A stretch of DNA of 64,000 bases from Aegilops tauschii subsp. strangulata (GCF_002575655.3 NC_053039.3:242460622-242524621); one strand, 5' to 3'; numbered from the stretch's first letter, positions 1 to 12,098 are shown. Made by a program: numbers and translations. The notes: generated by a model from the letters alone, not told the origin.

Positions 1-769
1 CTTTAAGGATTTGAGAACACTTGATGTATGTCTTGCATGTGCTTATCTGTGGTGACAATGGGATATTCACGTGATCTACTTGATGTATGTTTTGGTGATC
101 AACTTGCGGGTTCAGTGACCTTGTGAACTTGTGCATAGGGGTTGGCACACGTTTTCGTCTTGACTCTCCGGTAGAAACTTTGGGGCAGGCTTTGAAGTAC
201 TTTGTGTTGGTTTGAATAGATGAATCTGAGATTGTGTGATGCATATCGTATAATCATACCCACGGATACTTGTGGTGACATTGGAGTATCTAGGTGACAT
301 TAGGGTTTTGGTTGATATGTGTCTTAAGGTGTTATTCTAGTACGAACTCTTGAATAGATCGATCCGAAAGAATAACTTTGAGGTGGTTTCGTACCCTACA
401 ATAATCTCTTCGTTTGTTCTCCGCTATTAGTGACTTCGGAGTGACTCTTTGTTGCATGTTGAGGGATAGTTATATGATCGAATTATGTTATTATTGTTGA
501 GAGAACTTGCACTAGTGAAAGTATGAACCCTAGGCCTTGTTTTAACGCATTGCAATACCGTTTACGCTCACTTTTATTACTTGTTACCTTGCTGTTTTTA
601 TATTTTCAGATTACAAAAACCTATATCTACCATCCATATTGCACTTGTATCACCATCTCTTCGCCGAACTAGTGCACCTATACAATTTACCATTGTATTG
701 GGTGTGTTGGGGACACAAGAGACTCTTTGTATTTGGTTGTAGGGTTACTTGAGAGAGACCATGTTCATG
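1..769 (+). repeat. Sabrina-like Gypsy LTR, left part outside window
   Basis: The sequence is collinear with the 3' half of the LTRs at 52356-54032 and 58854-60550, including the conserved stretches around 'gggttcagtgaccttgtgaa' and 'gtgtgttggggacacaagag'. Relative to those copies it lacks about 50 bp near 345. The match stops at about 769, before the expected LTR end, so the LTR is truncated on the right as well. The family name rests on recognised LTR sequence only. Confidence 0.85.
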
Positions 770-1652
770 GTGTTCATATCCTACTCATGCTAGTACCCAG
801 TGTTACTTATGCATAGTGCATGTTCATGGCCATTGTTGCTCTCTAGCTGGCCGCTTCTCAACCTATTTGCTAGCCTTCACTTGTACTAAGCCGTAATTCT
901 GTTTGTGCATCAAAAACCTGAAACCCAAGTTATTCCAGATGAGTCCACCATACCTACCTATATGCGGTATTATCCTGCCATCCTAAGTAAATTTACATGT
1001 TCCACCTCTAAAAACTTCAAATAAATATCCTTTTTGTGTGTCTGGATTGTTCATAGAGCGACATGAGGTAGTCAGTATCTTCCATGCTAAGCGGGTTATT
1101 CCCATGATGAGTGTTTATTCACTCGTCCTTGCACGAGAGGGGCGGTAATAGGGATTCCCAGTCCCGAACTCAAATTGCAAATAATTAAACAAAACTCCCC
1201 CGGGACTGTTGTTGGTATGGACGGCACCCGTTGTTTCGGACAAGCCGTGGAGTGTGATTGTTTGTGGAGGGGGAGTAAACCTTTACTTTTATCGCTTGGG
1301 AACCGCCGCTAATGTGTTTAGCAAGGAAGATACCGATAACTAATGGTCGTGAAGTAAACAAGAAGGGTGCATTTCTCAAAATTTCATTTACCTCTGTTTT
1401 AAAAACTTTAGCTCTGGCACCTCTGCAAATCCTTGCTTCCCTCTGCGAAGGGACTATCTATTTACTTTTATGTTGAGTCATCACCTTCTCTAATAAGCGC
1501 CAGATCTGAGAGCACTGTTGTCATGCTCATGCATTATGTGTAGCTAATGTTGGGTGCATCATGACTGGATCTTTTCTACCAAGACTGGATCTTTTCACTG
1601 CTTGAACTTTGGAGGTGCTCTGCATTTATGTTTTGCGGTCTCAGAAAGGGCT
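770..1652 (+). repeat. Gypsy 3' internal non-coding fragment
   Basis: No coding capacity is visible. The segment matches, in opposite orientation, the 3' untranslated part of the Gypsy element at 7207-9742. Shared landmarks are the tract around 'accatacctacctatatgcg', the tract on numbers of active Gypsy 3' regions around 'agtgtttattcactcgtcc', and 'cctctgcgaaggga' near 1450. It directly follows a broken LTR, which is not the normal order of parts, so 769/770 is a deletion or recombination junction. Confidence 0.75.
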
Positions 1653-4327
1653 AGTGATGTCTACTAGAACTACGTCGGTATTTCCCCAAAGAGGAAGGGA
1701 TGATGCAGCAACGGTAGGTATTTCCCTCAATGATGAGACCAAGGTTATCGAACTAGTAGGAGAACCAAGCAACACTACGTAAACAACACCTGCACACAAA
1801 TAAAACATACTCGCAACCCGACGTATTAAGGGGGTTGTCAATCCCTTTCGGGTAACGGCGCCGGAAATTGGCAAGAAGACGGGATAAAAATATGATAGAT
1901 GGGATAAATAGATCTCAAATAAAATAAAGTGCAACAAGGTATTTTTGGATTTTTGGATTAATAGATCTGAAAAATAAAAGCAAATAAAAATAGATCGCAA
2001 AGGCAAATATAATAAAGAAGAGACCTGGGGGCCGTAGATTTCACTAGTGGATTCTCTCGAGAAAAATAGCAAACGGTGGGTGAACAAATTACTGTTGGGC
2101 AATTGATAGAACTTTAAACAATCATACGATATCCAGGCAATGATCATTATATAGGCATCATGTCCAAGATTAGTAGACCGACTCCTGCCTGCATCTACTA
2201 CTATTACTCCACACATCGACCGCTATCCAGCATGCATCTAGTGTATTAAGTTCATGGAGAAACGGAGTAATGCAATAAGAACGATGACATGATGTAGACA
2301 AGATCTATTTATGTAGAAATAGACCCCATCTTGTTATCCTTAATAGCAACAATACATATGTGTCGGTTCCCCTTCTGTCACTGGGATCAAGCATGTAGCG
2401 ACCCGACCTCAGACGGTCAAGCCTCTGTGTATCTGTGCCATCCCTGGATCAATATGCTGGCACACACAGTACATCAATGTATATATCAAAGTGCAATCAC
2501 ATGTATAAATAACGTAAAACTGATATATACCTTATAAGTCTCAGCGGAAACAAACAATCGGGTGTGGAGTCCCATCAACGCCATCGGCAAGTTGAGTGTA
2601 GACCGTAACCCTACAACGAAACTCACTCGTCGTAGAAATAATCCTGCAACATGATACGTTGCAGCCGTGTAGGTCAGTACATTGAATGTATCGGCAAGAT
2701 CATTGTAAGAAAAACAGATGATAAAACTATACTATATGCAATATGACTTTGTGGCTCTGGGTCTGAGGTTTTTGCGTAAAAGCTGATTTTATTTTCCCTA
2801 CAACAAAGGAATATCCGGAGTCTGTACTACGGAGTTTTCTATCATGACATGGTTTCGCCAACCGATGTCTCATAGCCCCAAATCATCATAAGTTGCCCAC
2901 AATTATATTATCAGTCCGGTGTTGAGAGTTGCGAGATAGATCCAAGTCCAGAGGCTCAAGTTGTCCGTAACCGGGGACACGGCTAATCGATTAGGTTTTA
3001 ACCCTCTGCAGAGGTTTGTACATTTTACCCGCAAGATTCGATCCCTGTTTTTTGTGTTCTCGCACTTCAGGGTGTTTGAGAACAAGATGACCGACACATG
3101 GTCTTCCGAAGAGTTCCTCCGACCACTGTCCATTGCTCATCCAATCCTACCGTAGTTCTACATCTGCTAGCACCGTCCCAGCCAGAGTCACCATTAAGGT
3201 CAACCAAGCCAAAGCCCATAGTGACTTGCGGTTGCACAGGTAAGCTTCCGGGCATGAAGTATTCTTCCGTCTCTTTGAGTCTGGGTGAAGCTTTCCGCAA
3301 GATGTCATGGCGCTTCTCCATGCATCCCGGCCATCCACTGGTTTCTCCAGGGTGCCCGTCAACCGTCCTTCACCCAGTAGTGTGTATTGAATTCTTGTCT
3401 CGAGTCTCGAAATCTTGAGGTCTTGGAGTCTTGAAGATGCAGTCCTTGCCGATGCCATCAAGAAGTTGTCGCCATTGACGTAGAGTCCTCCTTCTTCACA
3501 CCACTCTCGTGCACTCATACCAAACCCCGTCTACTGTAGCGTAGCATTAAAACTATATAACGTCCCGGGCTTGATAACAGGGAGATGAGTTCCTACCTCA
3601 TGCATTCTACTCAACTACAAGAAATCAATATCACTACTGGAGGGGTTATTGAAAGGGTGCTACTACATGCAAATAAAACATTGGTATGAAAAACATGGTC
3701 AAAGTGAACTTGCCTGGTATTACTTGATGAAGATAACAAAGCTCTCAGAAATAACTTGATAGGACTATGCAACTCTCCGATGAAATCTATAATAACAAAC
3801 ATGACATTCACATAAGAAAGAATTCTAGCAAGCAAATCTAACAATAAAAAATACTCAATAAGAAAACCCAATACAAAACAAATAACAAATCGAAAGAACT
3901 AATAGGGAAAAACTATAAAGAACCTACTAGGAAAACCTTTTGCCTTAACTACAAAAATAGTTTTGTCCTACGTAAAACTTAACAAAGAAAATACTAAATT
4001 AATAATTTTAACAAAAAATAAAATTTAAATCAACTAAGTTAACAGAAAGCATTTTTCATAAACTTTTATTTGCAAAAAGAAACAAATAAAAAGATTTTAA
4101 GAAACACTAACTATGACCTAAAAAAGTTTTCATACAAAACTAAATAAAATTTTTAAAATAAAAAAAATAAAATTTTATTTGGTTGACTAACAGAAACAAA
4201 ACTAAATTTGTCAAAAGTGACAAAATTAAATAATTTAAAACTAATAAAAACAATAAAGAAAAGACTAAAACAAAACTATAACTAAAACAGTACTGTTTTG
4301 CTAAAAACATAATTTAAAATAAACTAA

Positions 4328-4345
4328 AATAATAATAATAATAAT
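4328..4345. repeat. (AAT)6 microsatellite
   Basis: Six uninterrupted AAT units lie in the AT-rich, gene-free part of the 3.97 kb unit. Confidence 0.9.
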
Positions 4346-5296
4346 ATGCTGCTGGATAGACAAAACCATAATAAAACAGTAGCAAAAAGAATCAATCAAA
4401 AATACTTTGTAAAACTCAAAAATATGACCAAATTAGTGATTTGAACAAATTTCATCAAACTCAAGTTTAAACTACTCAAATCTGAAAACTAAGTACGCAA
4501 ACAGAAAATTCAACCAATTTGTGACACAATGCAAAAGGAATAACTCAATTTGGATCTAAAACATAAAAGATATAAGCAATCTAAAATCTGAACTATTTTG
4601 TTTTTAAAACAACGAAAATAAAATAAAATAAACAAAACGGGCAGGTGCTACGCGTCCGGCTGCCATTGGGCCTAGGGTTGTGCGTTCTGTAACTGAACGG
4701 CGCTCGGCCAGAATATAACTAAATCGCTATCGGTGTACAAATAAAAGAAACCGGCTATCCCGTCCGATCAAAACCGGAAACAAAAACTGACTAAATAAAA
4801 AAACTACCTGTTCGTTCTAATCTAATCTATGTCGTTGCTTACAGATCGGATGGAGGGGAATGGCTCACCGCGGTGGGGCGAGCTCCGGCGAGGTCGGCGG
4901 CGGCGGTGGAGGCTCGGGGACGACGCAGGCGAGGCCTCGACGACGGGGAAGAAGGCCAGGCGATGCAAAAGACAATGGCGATGACGATGGTGGTGACGGC
5001 GAGGCTCGGGGATGACGGAGTCGAGCAGGGCGAGGTGGTGGAGTTCCGGTGTTCCAGTGAGCTATGGGAGATGATGGCGACGGCGCTCCGGTGGTCGAGG
5101 GAGTCGGGAGAGGACACGGGGAGGTGCGGGCTGGCGAGAGGGTTGTGGTGGTGATCTAAGGTGGCGGCTAGGAGGTCGGGGTCGAGTGTTGCGGCGGCAA
5201 TGGCGTGGCGGCGGAGCTCGGGCTCCGGCGAGGCAGTACGGGCGAGGGAGAGGAGTTCGGGGCGGCTTTAGGGCGGAAATGGACGAGGAGGAGGGG

Positions 5297-5304
5297 TATA
5301 TATA
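5297..5304 (-). promoter_or_regulatory. TATA box of the 3.97 kb unit
   Basis: TATATATA is embedded in a C-rich minus-strand context (ccccctatatataccc). It sits at the step from the AT-rich region to the GC-rich region, as in LTR promoters. No initiation evidence is available. Confidence 0.5.
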
Positions 5305-6830
5305 GGGGGAGGGGTTCTTGGAGGAGGGGGCGAATCGGGAGATCGCGATCCCGAGAAGTTTGGGATTCCAGCGGCGGCGATGCCCTGCGTGGCTTGCAGG
5401 AGGAGGAAGAAACAGCGGGCGGGGCGATCGGGCAGTGGGGTCCATGCGTCAGCGGCAGCGGGAGGCGAGCGAGGGGTCGGGCGACCGAGGAGAAACGCCT
5501 TCGGGCGCGAGAGGTGTGGAGGTGGGCCGGCTGGCGCTGTTCGGGCTATGGTCTCGCCTGGCCTGCTGGGTGGGCCGGTTGGCCTGCCTGGTGGACTCAG
5601 CTTTGTTTTTTTTATAAAAAAACAACGACAAAAGAAACAAAACAAATAAAAACACATTTTTATATAGGCATATAATATATCAAAATTTTCAGAAATATAA
5701 TTCCTACAGCATGAACTATTTATCAAGTTCAAACAAAATTCAAACAAAATCAAAAAATTCAAACAACACTGCTATTGCAGTAAAACTCAATAAAAATCAT
5801 TTTTAAAATACCAAAATGATTTCAAATTTATTTTCTCCTAAATTTACATTGAAGGTAATCATTTTACCCTGGTTTCCATTTATTTATTTTTAGGAGAAAA
5901 ATAATTTGAATAAAATCCAAATAATTCCAAATTGAAAGGGAGTTTCAAAATACTTCCAAATGACTTTCAATTTGATTCTTTGTAACTTCCAACTCATATT
6001 TCATATAATTGAAGAAGTCATTTTATCTTCTCTCGTGAAAATCATTGAGTTGCATAAAGTTTCCGAATTTGAAATATTTCCAAATGGAATTCAAATCTTT
6101 TCAAAACCTTTTTTCATTTATTTAAATGGAAGAAGTCATATCATCTTCACTCTAGGGTTTTTGTGATGAAAAGAATTTGAATTCATGGAGATCATAAATG
6201 CAACGTGAAAGTTTGGGAAAGTCATTTCATTCCCTCTCATTCAACTTTCAGAAAAGTTTCAAATTTCACTCAATTTCACACAATCAGTCACACAACAATC
6301 AAACAAACAAGCATAAATATTTATTTAATATAACATTCCAAAATTTAGAATTTTGGGATGTTACAAAGCACCATAAGATCGAACCCGTTACAAAGCACCT
6401 CTTCCCATTGCAAGATAAATAGATCAAGTTGGCCAAACAAAACCCGAATATAGGAGAATAAATGTGATGCTATAAGCAATCATGCATATAAGAGATCAAA
6501 CAAGACTCAAATAACTTTCATGGATAAAAAGATAGATCCGATCATTAACTCAAAGTTCATCGGATCCCAACAAACACACCGCAAAAAGAGTTACATCATA
6601 TGGATCTCCAAGAGACCATTGTATTGAGAATCAAAAGAGAGAGGAAGCCATCTAGGTACTAACTACGAACCCTTAGGTCTACAAAGAACTACTCACGCAT
6701 CATCGGAGAGGCACCAATGGACATGATGAACCCCTCCGTGATGGTGTCTAGATTGGATCTAGTGTTTCTGGAACTTGCGGTGGCTGGAATTGATTTTCAT
6801 CGACTCCCTAGGGTTTCTGGAATATTGGGG

Positions 6831-6838
6831 TATTTATA
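6831..6838 (-). promoter_or_regulatory. TATA box of the Gypsy LTR
   Basis: Minus-strand TATAAATA follows a GC-rich tract ending in gctc. The same box and position relative to the LTR start occur in the copies at 52726 and 59236. Confidence 0.6.
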
Positions 6839-7206
6839 GAGCAAAGAGGCGGTGCGGTAGGCCACCGTGGTGGGCACAACCCACCAGGGCGCGCCTGGGC
6901 CTCTAGGCGCGCCCTGGTTTCTTGTGCTCACCACGGGCCCCCTCTTTGGTACTACTTTGGCCCACTGGATGTCTTCTGGTCCAAAAAAATCCACAAAATG
7001 TTTGCTGCGTTTGGACTCCGTTTGGTATTGATTTCCTGCGATGTAAAAAACATGCAGAAAACAACAACTGGCACTGGGCACTATGTCAATAGATTAGTAC
7101 CAAAAAATGATATAAAATGACTATAAAATGATTGTAAAACATCCAAGAATGATAATATAACAGCATGGAACAATCAAAAAATTATAGATATGTTGGAGAC
7201 GTATCA

Positions 7207-7225
7207 GCATCCCCAAGCTTAATTT
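7207..7225 (-). other. Polypurine tract of the minus-strand Gypsy
   Basis: The minus strand reads aattaagcttggggatgc immediately before the LTR start TGATACG. This is the same tract as at 58840-58853 and marks the plus-strand priming site and the 3' LTR boundary. Confidence 0.8.
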
Positions 7226-8519
7226 CTGCTCGTCCTCGAGTAGGTAAATGATAAAAACAGAATTTTTGATGTGGAATGTGGCCTAACATATTCATCATAT
7301 TTTCTTTTCTTTATAGCATGGACATTTGGACTTTTATATGGTTCAAAGCAATAGTCTAGTTTTGACATGATAATTCAATACTCAAGCATATCAACAAGCA
7401 ACCATGTCTTTCAAAATATCAACGCTAAAATAAGTTATCCCTAGCCCATTATGCTCAATCATTGATCCATTCATGAAACACACTCGTATATTAGCTACAC
7501 CCAATGCTCAAGTACGATCATAGTGCCCCTTAGTTGGTGCTTTATAAGAGAAATGGAGACTCAAATAAAAATAAAAATTGCATAAAGTAAAAGAAAGGCC
7601 CTTCGCAGAGGGAAGTAGGGATTTGTGGAGGTGCCAGAGCTCAAAGCGAAAAAGATAGAGATAAAACATTTTGAGAGGCATACTTTTCCCACCAACAAAA
7701 ATGACTTAGAGTTCCCAACACTTTCCATGCTAGATATACCATAGGCGGTTCCCAATCAGAAAATAAAGTTTATTCCTTTTTCCACCATGCTTTCACTTTC
7801 CATGGTTAGCCGTATCCACGGGTGCCTTCCATACCAACACTTTCCAAGGAATTTATTATTTGACAACCTAAAGTAAATTCATTTTCATTTCGGGACTGGG
7901 CATCCCCAATACCTTTGCCTTACTCTCGTGCAATGACAAGTGAATAAACACTCATCGTGAGAATAACACACCTAGCATGGAAAATATCGGCCACCCCTCA
8001 CCGCCTCGTGAGCGGTACGAGCACACAAAAGAGAAATTTATTTTGAAAATTAGAGATGGCACATACAAATTTGCTTAGAACGGCAAAATAATACCGCATA
8101 TAGGTAGGTATAGTGGACTCATGTGGCGAAACTGGTTTAAAGGATTTTGGATGCACAAGTAGAGATCATACTTAGTGCAAAATGAAGGCTAGCAAAAGAT
8201 TGAGAAGCGACCAACCAAGAAATGAAAAATCTCATAAGCAAGCATTAAGCATAATTAACAGCGAATAATGCACCATGAGTAGGATGTAATTTCATTGCAT
8301 AACTATTGACTTTCGTGCTTGCATAGGGAATCACAAACCATAACACCAATATTCTTACTAAAGCACAATTACTCATCAACATAACCCACATATCACATCA
8401 TCATATCTCAAAACTATTACAAGGAATCAAGTTTATTTTGTCCAATGATCTTCATGAAAGTTTTTATTATATCCTTCTTGGATATCTATCACTTTGGGAC
8501 TAATTTTCACGTGTTGCTT

Positions 8520-8765
8520 TTGATAAGCTCAAACAAATATAAGTAAAGATCATGAGGATGATATTTCTTTCTCTCAAATTAATTCAAGTGAAGCAAGAGA
8601 GAATTTATTAAAAAAATTACTAACTCTCAAATAAATCTAAGTGAAGCATGAGAGCATTTCTTCAAAAATACTAAAGCACACCGTGCTCAAAGAGATATAA
8701 GTGAAGCACTAGAGCAATTCCATAGCTCATAAAGATTTAAGTGAAGCATAGAGAGCAATTCTAAC
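8520..8765 (-). repeat. Five degenerate copies of an 'aagtgaagc' motif
   Basis: The motif 'ataagtgaagcatgagagca' and variants recur five times at roughly 45-65 bp spacing (core near 8538, 8587, 8637, 8698, 8738). The complementary form, 'tgcttcacttatat', recurs at 56910-57040 in the other Gypsy element, so it is conserved in the family. Confidence 0.7.
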
Positions 8766-8945
8766 AAGTCATGGCATAATTTTGGCTCTCTGAAATAGGT
8801 GTGTCCAGCAAGGATTCATGACTTAAAACAAAAGGCAAAACAACCAAAGACTCATATCATATAAGACGCTCCAAGCAAAACTCATAGTATGTGATGAATA
8901 AAAATATAGTTCTGAGTAAAATACCGATGGTCGTTAGAAGAAGGA

Positions 8946-9030
8946 GGGGATGCCACTCGGGGCATCCCCAAGCTTAGTTGATTGCTTCTCTTTGGAAATA
9001 GCTTGGGATGCCATGGGCATCCCCAAGCTT
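8946..9030 (-). other. Two hairpins built from PPT-like sequence
   Basis: At 8946-8969 GGGGATGCC, a 6-nt loop and GGCATCCCC form a perfect 9-bp stem. At 9005-9023 GGGATGCC, ATG and GGCATCCC form a perfect 8-bp stem. Each is followed by ccaagctt, which gives a minus-strand copy of the PPT motif aagcttggggatgcc. Confidence 0.8.
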
Positions 9031-9742
9031 AGGCTCTTCTTACTCCTTATTCCTTCATCCATCGTAACATCACCCAAAACATGAAAACTTCAATCACACA
9101 AAACTCAACAAAACCTTCGTGAGATCCGTTAGTATAAGAAAGAAAATCATTACTATAAGTACTGTAGTAAAGCCATTCATATTTTATTTTTGCATTATAT
9201 CTACTTTATTCCAAGTTTTCTATGGCAAAAACTCTTCAAAGAAAACCATAGAATCATCAAAACAAGCACACAACGCAAAGAAAACAGAATCTGTCAAAAA
9301 CAGAACAGTCTGTAGCAATCTGGATATTTTGAATACTTCTGTAGCTCCAAACATTCCAAAAAATTAGGACCACGTGACAAATTTTTATATTAATCTTCTA
9401 CAAGAAGAATTGGTATTTTATCACGCTTCTATGATTTTTAATAATTTTGTGACCAGCGTGCAAAGTTTCTGTTTTTCAGCAAGATCAAATCAACTATCAC
9501 CCAATATAATCCTAAAGGCTTTGCTTGGCACAAACACTAACTAAAACACAAAAAACACAATCATAACATTAGCATAATTGTGCAAACACTCAAGAACAGA
9601 AATCAAAAGACAAAAATAAATTTTATTCATTGGGTTGCCTCCCAACAAGCGCTATCGTTTTACGCCCCTAGCTCGGCATAAAGCACGGATCTAAGTATTG
9701 TCATCTTTGTTTCCAGATCCATAAGATGCCCTCTTGATTGAT

Positions 9743-10132
9743 TCATATTCTTGTTCTAGGGAAGTGTTCCATACCCTTCCTTAGTGGAAATTGAAATTTA
9801 ATATTGCCTTCTTTCATATCAATCACGGCACCGATAGTACGTAAAAACGGTCTACCAAGAATAATTGGACAAGACGAATTACAATCAATATCAAGAACAA
9901 CAAAATCTATGGGCTCATAATTCCTATTTGCAAGAATAAGAACATCATTAATTCTTCCCATAGGCTTTTTAATAGTAGAATCCGCCAAGTGCAAATTTAA
10001 AGAACATTCTTTGTTATCGGTGAGACCAAGCACATCACAAAGAGATTTTGGAATTGTAGAAACACTAGCACTCAAGTCACATAAAGCAAAACACCCATAA
10101 TTTTTAACTTGACTTTGATAGTAGGTTCCCAC
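9743..10132 (-). pseudogene. Gypsy retropepsin-like protease domain, decayed
   Basis: The 129-codon open stretch resembles the aspartic protease of Triticeae Gypsy elements. The active-site region reads ALCDLSASVSTIPKSL, where family members have a D-L/T-G-A-S motif; here the Gly is Ser (DLSAS), which would damage the catalytic loop. Further on, the flap-side hydrophobic strand and 'CPIILGRPFLRTIGAVIDM', with the ILG-R-F signature that closes retropepsin domains, are clear. In a working element it would cleave the gag precursor. It lies downstream of gag on the minus strand with a stop and frame change between them. No RT follows. Confidence 0.75.
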
Positions 10133-10211
10133 TCATCATGTAATTTTCTAGGAATTGAGACTTCTAATCCCAACTTTTCTCCAAAGCTTTCATCATAGCA
10201 TCAACAATATG

Positions 10212-10616
10212 TTAAGTAAAAGCTTTATTTTGTTCATAAGCATGGGGTGAATTTATCATGGATTGCAACAGAGAAATAAAATCAATCAAAGAGCAACTAT
10301 CATAATTAAAGTCTTTGTAATCCAAAAGAGTGGGCACATCACTAGTTAAAGTTTTGATCTCTTCAAACCCACTTTTATCAATTTTCTCAACAAGATTTTC
10401 ACCCTCCGAATTATCGGGACGCCTTATAGCTAAAGTTGACACTTCTCCAGTCCCTTTTTCATCAATCTTAATTTTACTAAACAAAGAATCAATAGAATAA
10501 ACACTAATCATTTTAAGATCTTCATCACTTTTATGAAAGCAATCACTAGAAAACGCTTTTTCTAAAAATTCTCTTCTAGCTCTAAGCATAGCGGTTCTTT
10601 TCTTACTTTCATCCAT
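10212..10616 (-). pseudogene. Gypsy gag-protease linker fragment
   Basis: A 134-codon open stretch, rich in Lys, Asp, Glu and Ser, lies between the gag and protease segments on the minus strand. It has no catalytic motif. Its position and charged composition suit the variable linker of the gag-protease polyprotein in this Gypsy group. It is separated from both neighbours by stops or frame changes, so the polyprotein is broken. Confidence 0.5.
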
Positions 10617-10643
10617 ATAAATATAAAGAGCTTTAATTGATTC

Positions 10644-11162
10644 TTAAACCTTAGGCACAAAAATTCTCATCTTGAGATTTCCTACATCATGAGAAATTCT
10701 ATCAACACTTCTAGACAAATCATCAACCTTATTCAACTTTTCTTCCATTGTAGCATTGAAAACCTTTTGAGTGTTAATGAATTCTTTAATATTATTCCCA
10801 AGATCAGAGGCGTTCCTATTACTATTGTAAGAAGGATTACCATAGGAATTACCATAATTATTAGAGGAATTACTAGGAAAAGGCCTAGGATTAAAATTAC
10901 CTCTATAAGCTTTGTTACTGAAATTGTTTCGCGAGATAAAATTCACAAATATGGCATCACTATTTTGCTCAACCAAAGTAGATAATGGCACACCATTAAA
11001 ATCAATACGAGCACTTTTATTAGCAACCAATTTCATAAGAGCATCAACTTCTTCACTCAAAGAAGAAATTTCCTCAACCGAATTAACCTTTTTAATAGTT
11101 GAAGCTCTTTCGATATGCCATTGTGAATAATTTGCCATAATATTATCAAGCAATTTGGTGGC
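10644..11162 (-). pseudogene. Gypsy gag C-terminal fragment
   Basis: The minus-strand stretch encodes the end of a gag capsid region ('LLDNIMANYSQWHIERAS', then a helical 'SLSEEVDALMKLVANKS') and an Asn/Ser/Pro/Gly-rich nucleocapsid-like tail. This pattern is common in Sabrina-type gag proteins. The open frame continues past 11162 into unrelated LTR sequence; residues upstream of 11162 are therefore not gag. The N-terminal capsid domain is lost at that junction. Confidence 0.7.
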
Positions 11163-12098
11163 TGATGACCCACAAGTATAGGGTATCAATTTTAGCTCTT
11201 TTCGATAAGTAAGAGTGTCAACACAACGAGGAGAAGAAGGAAATGACAAGTAGTTTTCAGTAAGGTAATGTCTGCAAGTGCTGAAATTGTAAGTAGCAGA
11301 GTAGTTTGATAGCAAGATAATTTGTAACGAGCAAGTAATGATAATAGTAACAAGTATGCAGCAAGGTAGCCCAATCCTTTTGAGGCAAAGGACAGGCCAA
11401 AATGGTCTCTAATGATAAGCAAAGTGTTCTTGAGGGTACACGGGAATTTCATCTAGACACTTTCATCATGTAGGTTTGATTCGTGTTCGCTACTTTGATA
11501 ATTTGATATGTGGGTGGACCGGTGCTTAGGTGTTGTTCTTACTTGAACAAACCTCCTACTTATGATTAACCCTCCCGCAAGCATACGCAACTACGAGAAA
11601 AGTATTAAGAATAAATTCTAACCATAGCATTAAACTTTTGGGTCCAATCGGTCCCTTACGAAATAGCGCATAAACTGGGGTTTAAGCTTCTGTCACTCTT
11701 GCAACCCACCATCTATTTATTACTCCACAATGCATTCCTTAGGCCCAAATATAGTGAAGTTTCATGTAGTCGACGTTCACATGACACCATTAAGGGAATC
11801 ACAACATACATACCATCAAAATATCGAACACATATCAAATTTACATGATTACTTGCAACATGATTTATCCCGTGACCTCAAGAACGAAAGTAACTACTCA
11901 CAAATAATAAACATGCTCATGATCAGAGGAGTATTAAATAGCATCATGGATCTAAACATATAATCTTCCACCAAATAAACCATATAGTAATCAACTACAA
12001 GATGTAATCAACACTACTAGTCACCCCCTAGCACCAATCTATAGTTCCGGTAACAAGATTGAATACAAGAGATGAATTAGGGTTTGAGATGAGATGGT
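11163..12098 (-). repeat. Gypsy LTR fragment, minus strand
   Basis: On the minus strand the segment ends ...CCCTATACTTGTGGGTCATCA, the 3' end of a Triticeae Gypsy LTR type. TGATGACCC at 11163 is its terminal dinucleotide against the gag fragment. The other side stops at 12098, inside the LTR, where Copia LTR sequence begins. No coding sequence is seen in it. It is a different family or subfamily from the LTR at 48701-50111, whose end is similar (TACTTGTGGGTTATCA). Confidence 0.7.

Larger units (their letters stand above)
2394..6365 (-). mobile_element. 3.97 kb TG...CA insertion, candidate giant solo LTR
   Basis: The unit begins TGTAGCGACCCGACCTC and ends GGGATGTTACA. It is flanked by the 5-bp duplication AAGCA at 2389-2393 and 6366-6370 inside a Gypsy LTR. 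TG...CA ends with a 5-bp target duplication are the signature of LTR-retrotransposon integration. I find no repeat of either end inside the unit, so it is not an ordinary LTR-internal-LTR element. The minus strand (starting TGTAACATCCC) has an AT-rich first kilobase, a TATA box at 5297-5304, then a GC-rich segment (about 5280-4840) with short chance-like ORFs in several frames, then AT-rich sequence. This layout fits a single long LTR read on the minus strand. No gag or pol motif was recognised. Confidence 0.6.
1653..7206 (-). repeat. LTR of the minus-strand Gypsy element, split by an insertion
   Basis: The minus strand starts TGATACGTCTCCAACATATC at 7206 and ends in GTAGACATCA-like sequence at 1653, the same termini as the Sabrina-like LTRs further right. 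Removing the insertion 2394-6365 and one copy of its AAGCA duplication leaves about 1.58 kb, a normal length for this family (the complete copies here are about 1.68-1.70 kb). A TATA box lies at 6831-6838 on the minus strand. Confidence 0.85.
7226..9742 (-). other. Non-coding 3' region of the minus-strand Gypsy
   Basis: About 2.5 kb without credible coding sequence. It holds repeated PPT-like motifs and hairpins (8946-9030), a five-fold degenerate motif (8520-8765), and near 9638 the reversed form of 'ttgggaggcaaccca' that in this family sits just after the coding region. The order of these landmarks is the same in the element at 52356-60550. Confidence 0.7.
1653..11162 (-). mobile_element. 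Sabrina-like Gypsy retrotransposon, incomplete, minus strand
   Basis: Read on the minus strand, the element runs from gag (11162 downward) through a protease domain to a long non-coding 3' region, a polypurine tract at about 7207-7225 and one LTR (7206 down to 1653). The LTR is interrupted by the unit at 2394-6365. Its other LTR, PBS and gag N-terminus are missing because an unrelated LTR begins at 11163. No reverse transcriptase, RNase H or integrase motif is present between protease and 3' region, so this copy looks non-autonomous by structure, not only by decay. It shares with the element at 52356-60550 the motif 'ttgggaggcaaccca' (here reversed near 9638) that follows the coding region. 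Confidence 0.85.

Noticed and set aside
4839..5762. Several overlapping open frames in the GC-rich part of the 3.97 kb unit
   Set aside because: Frames are open on both strands at once, as expected from high GC content. Composition is low-complexity Arg/Gly or Pro/Ser with no motif. A short leader ORF on the minus strand cannot be excluded but is not supported.
11163..11315. N-terminal extension of the minus-strand gag frame
   Set aside because: It is LTR sequence of another Gypsy, read through by chance after the junction at 11163.
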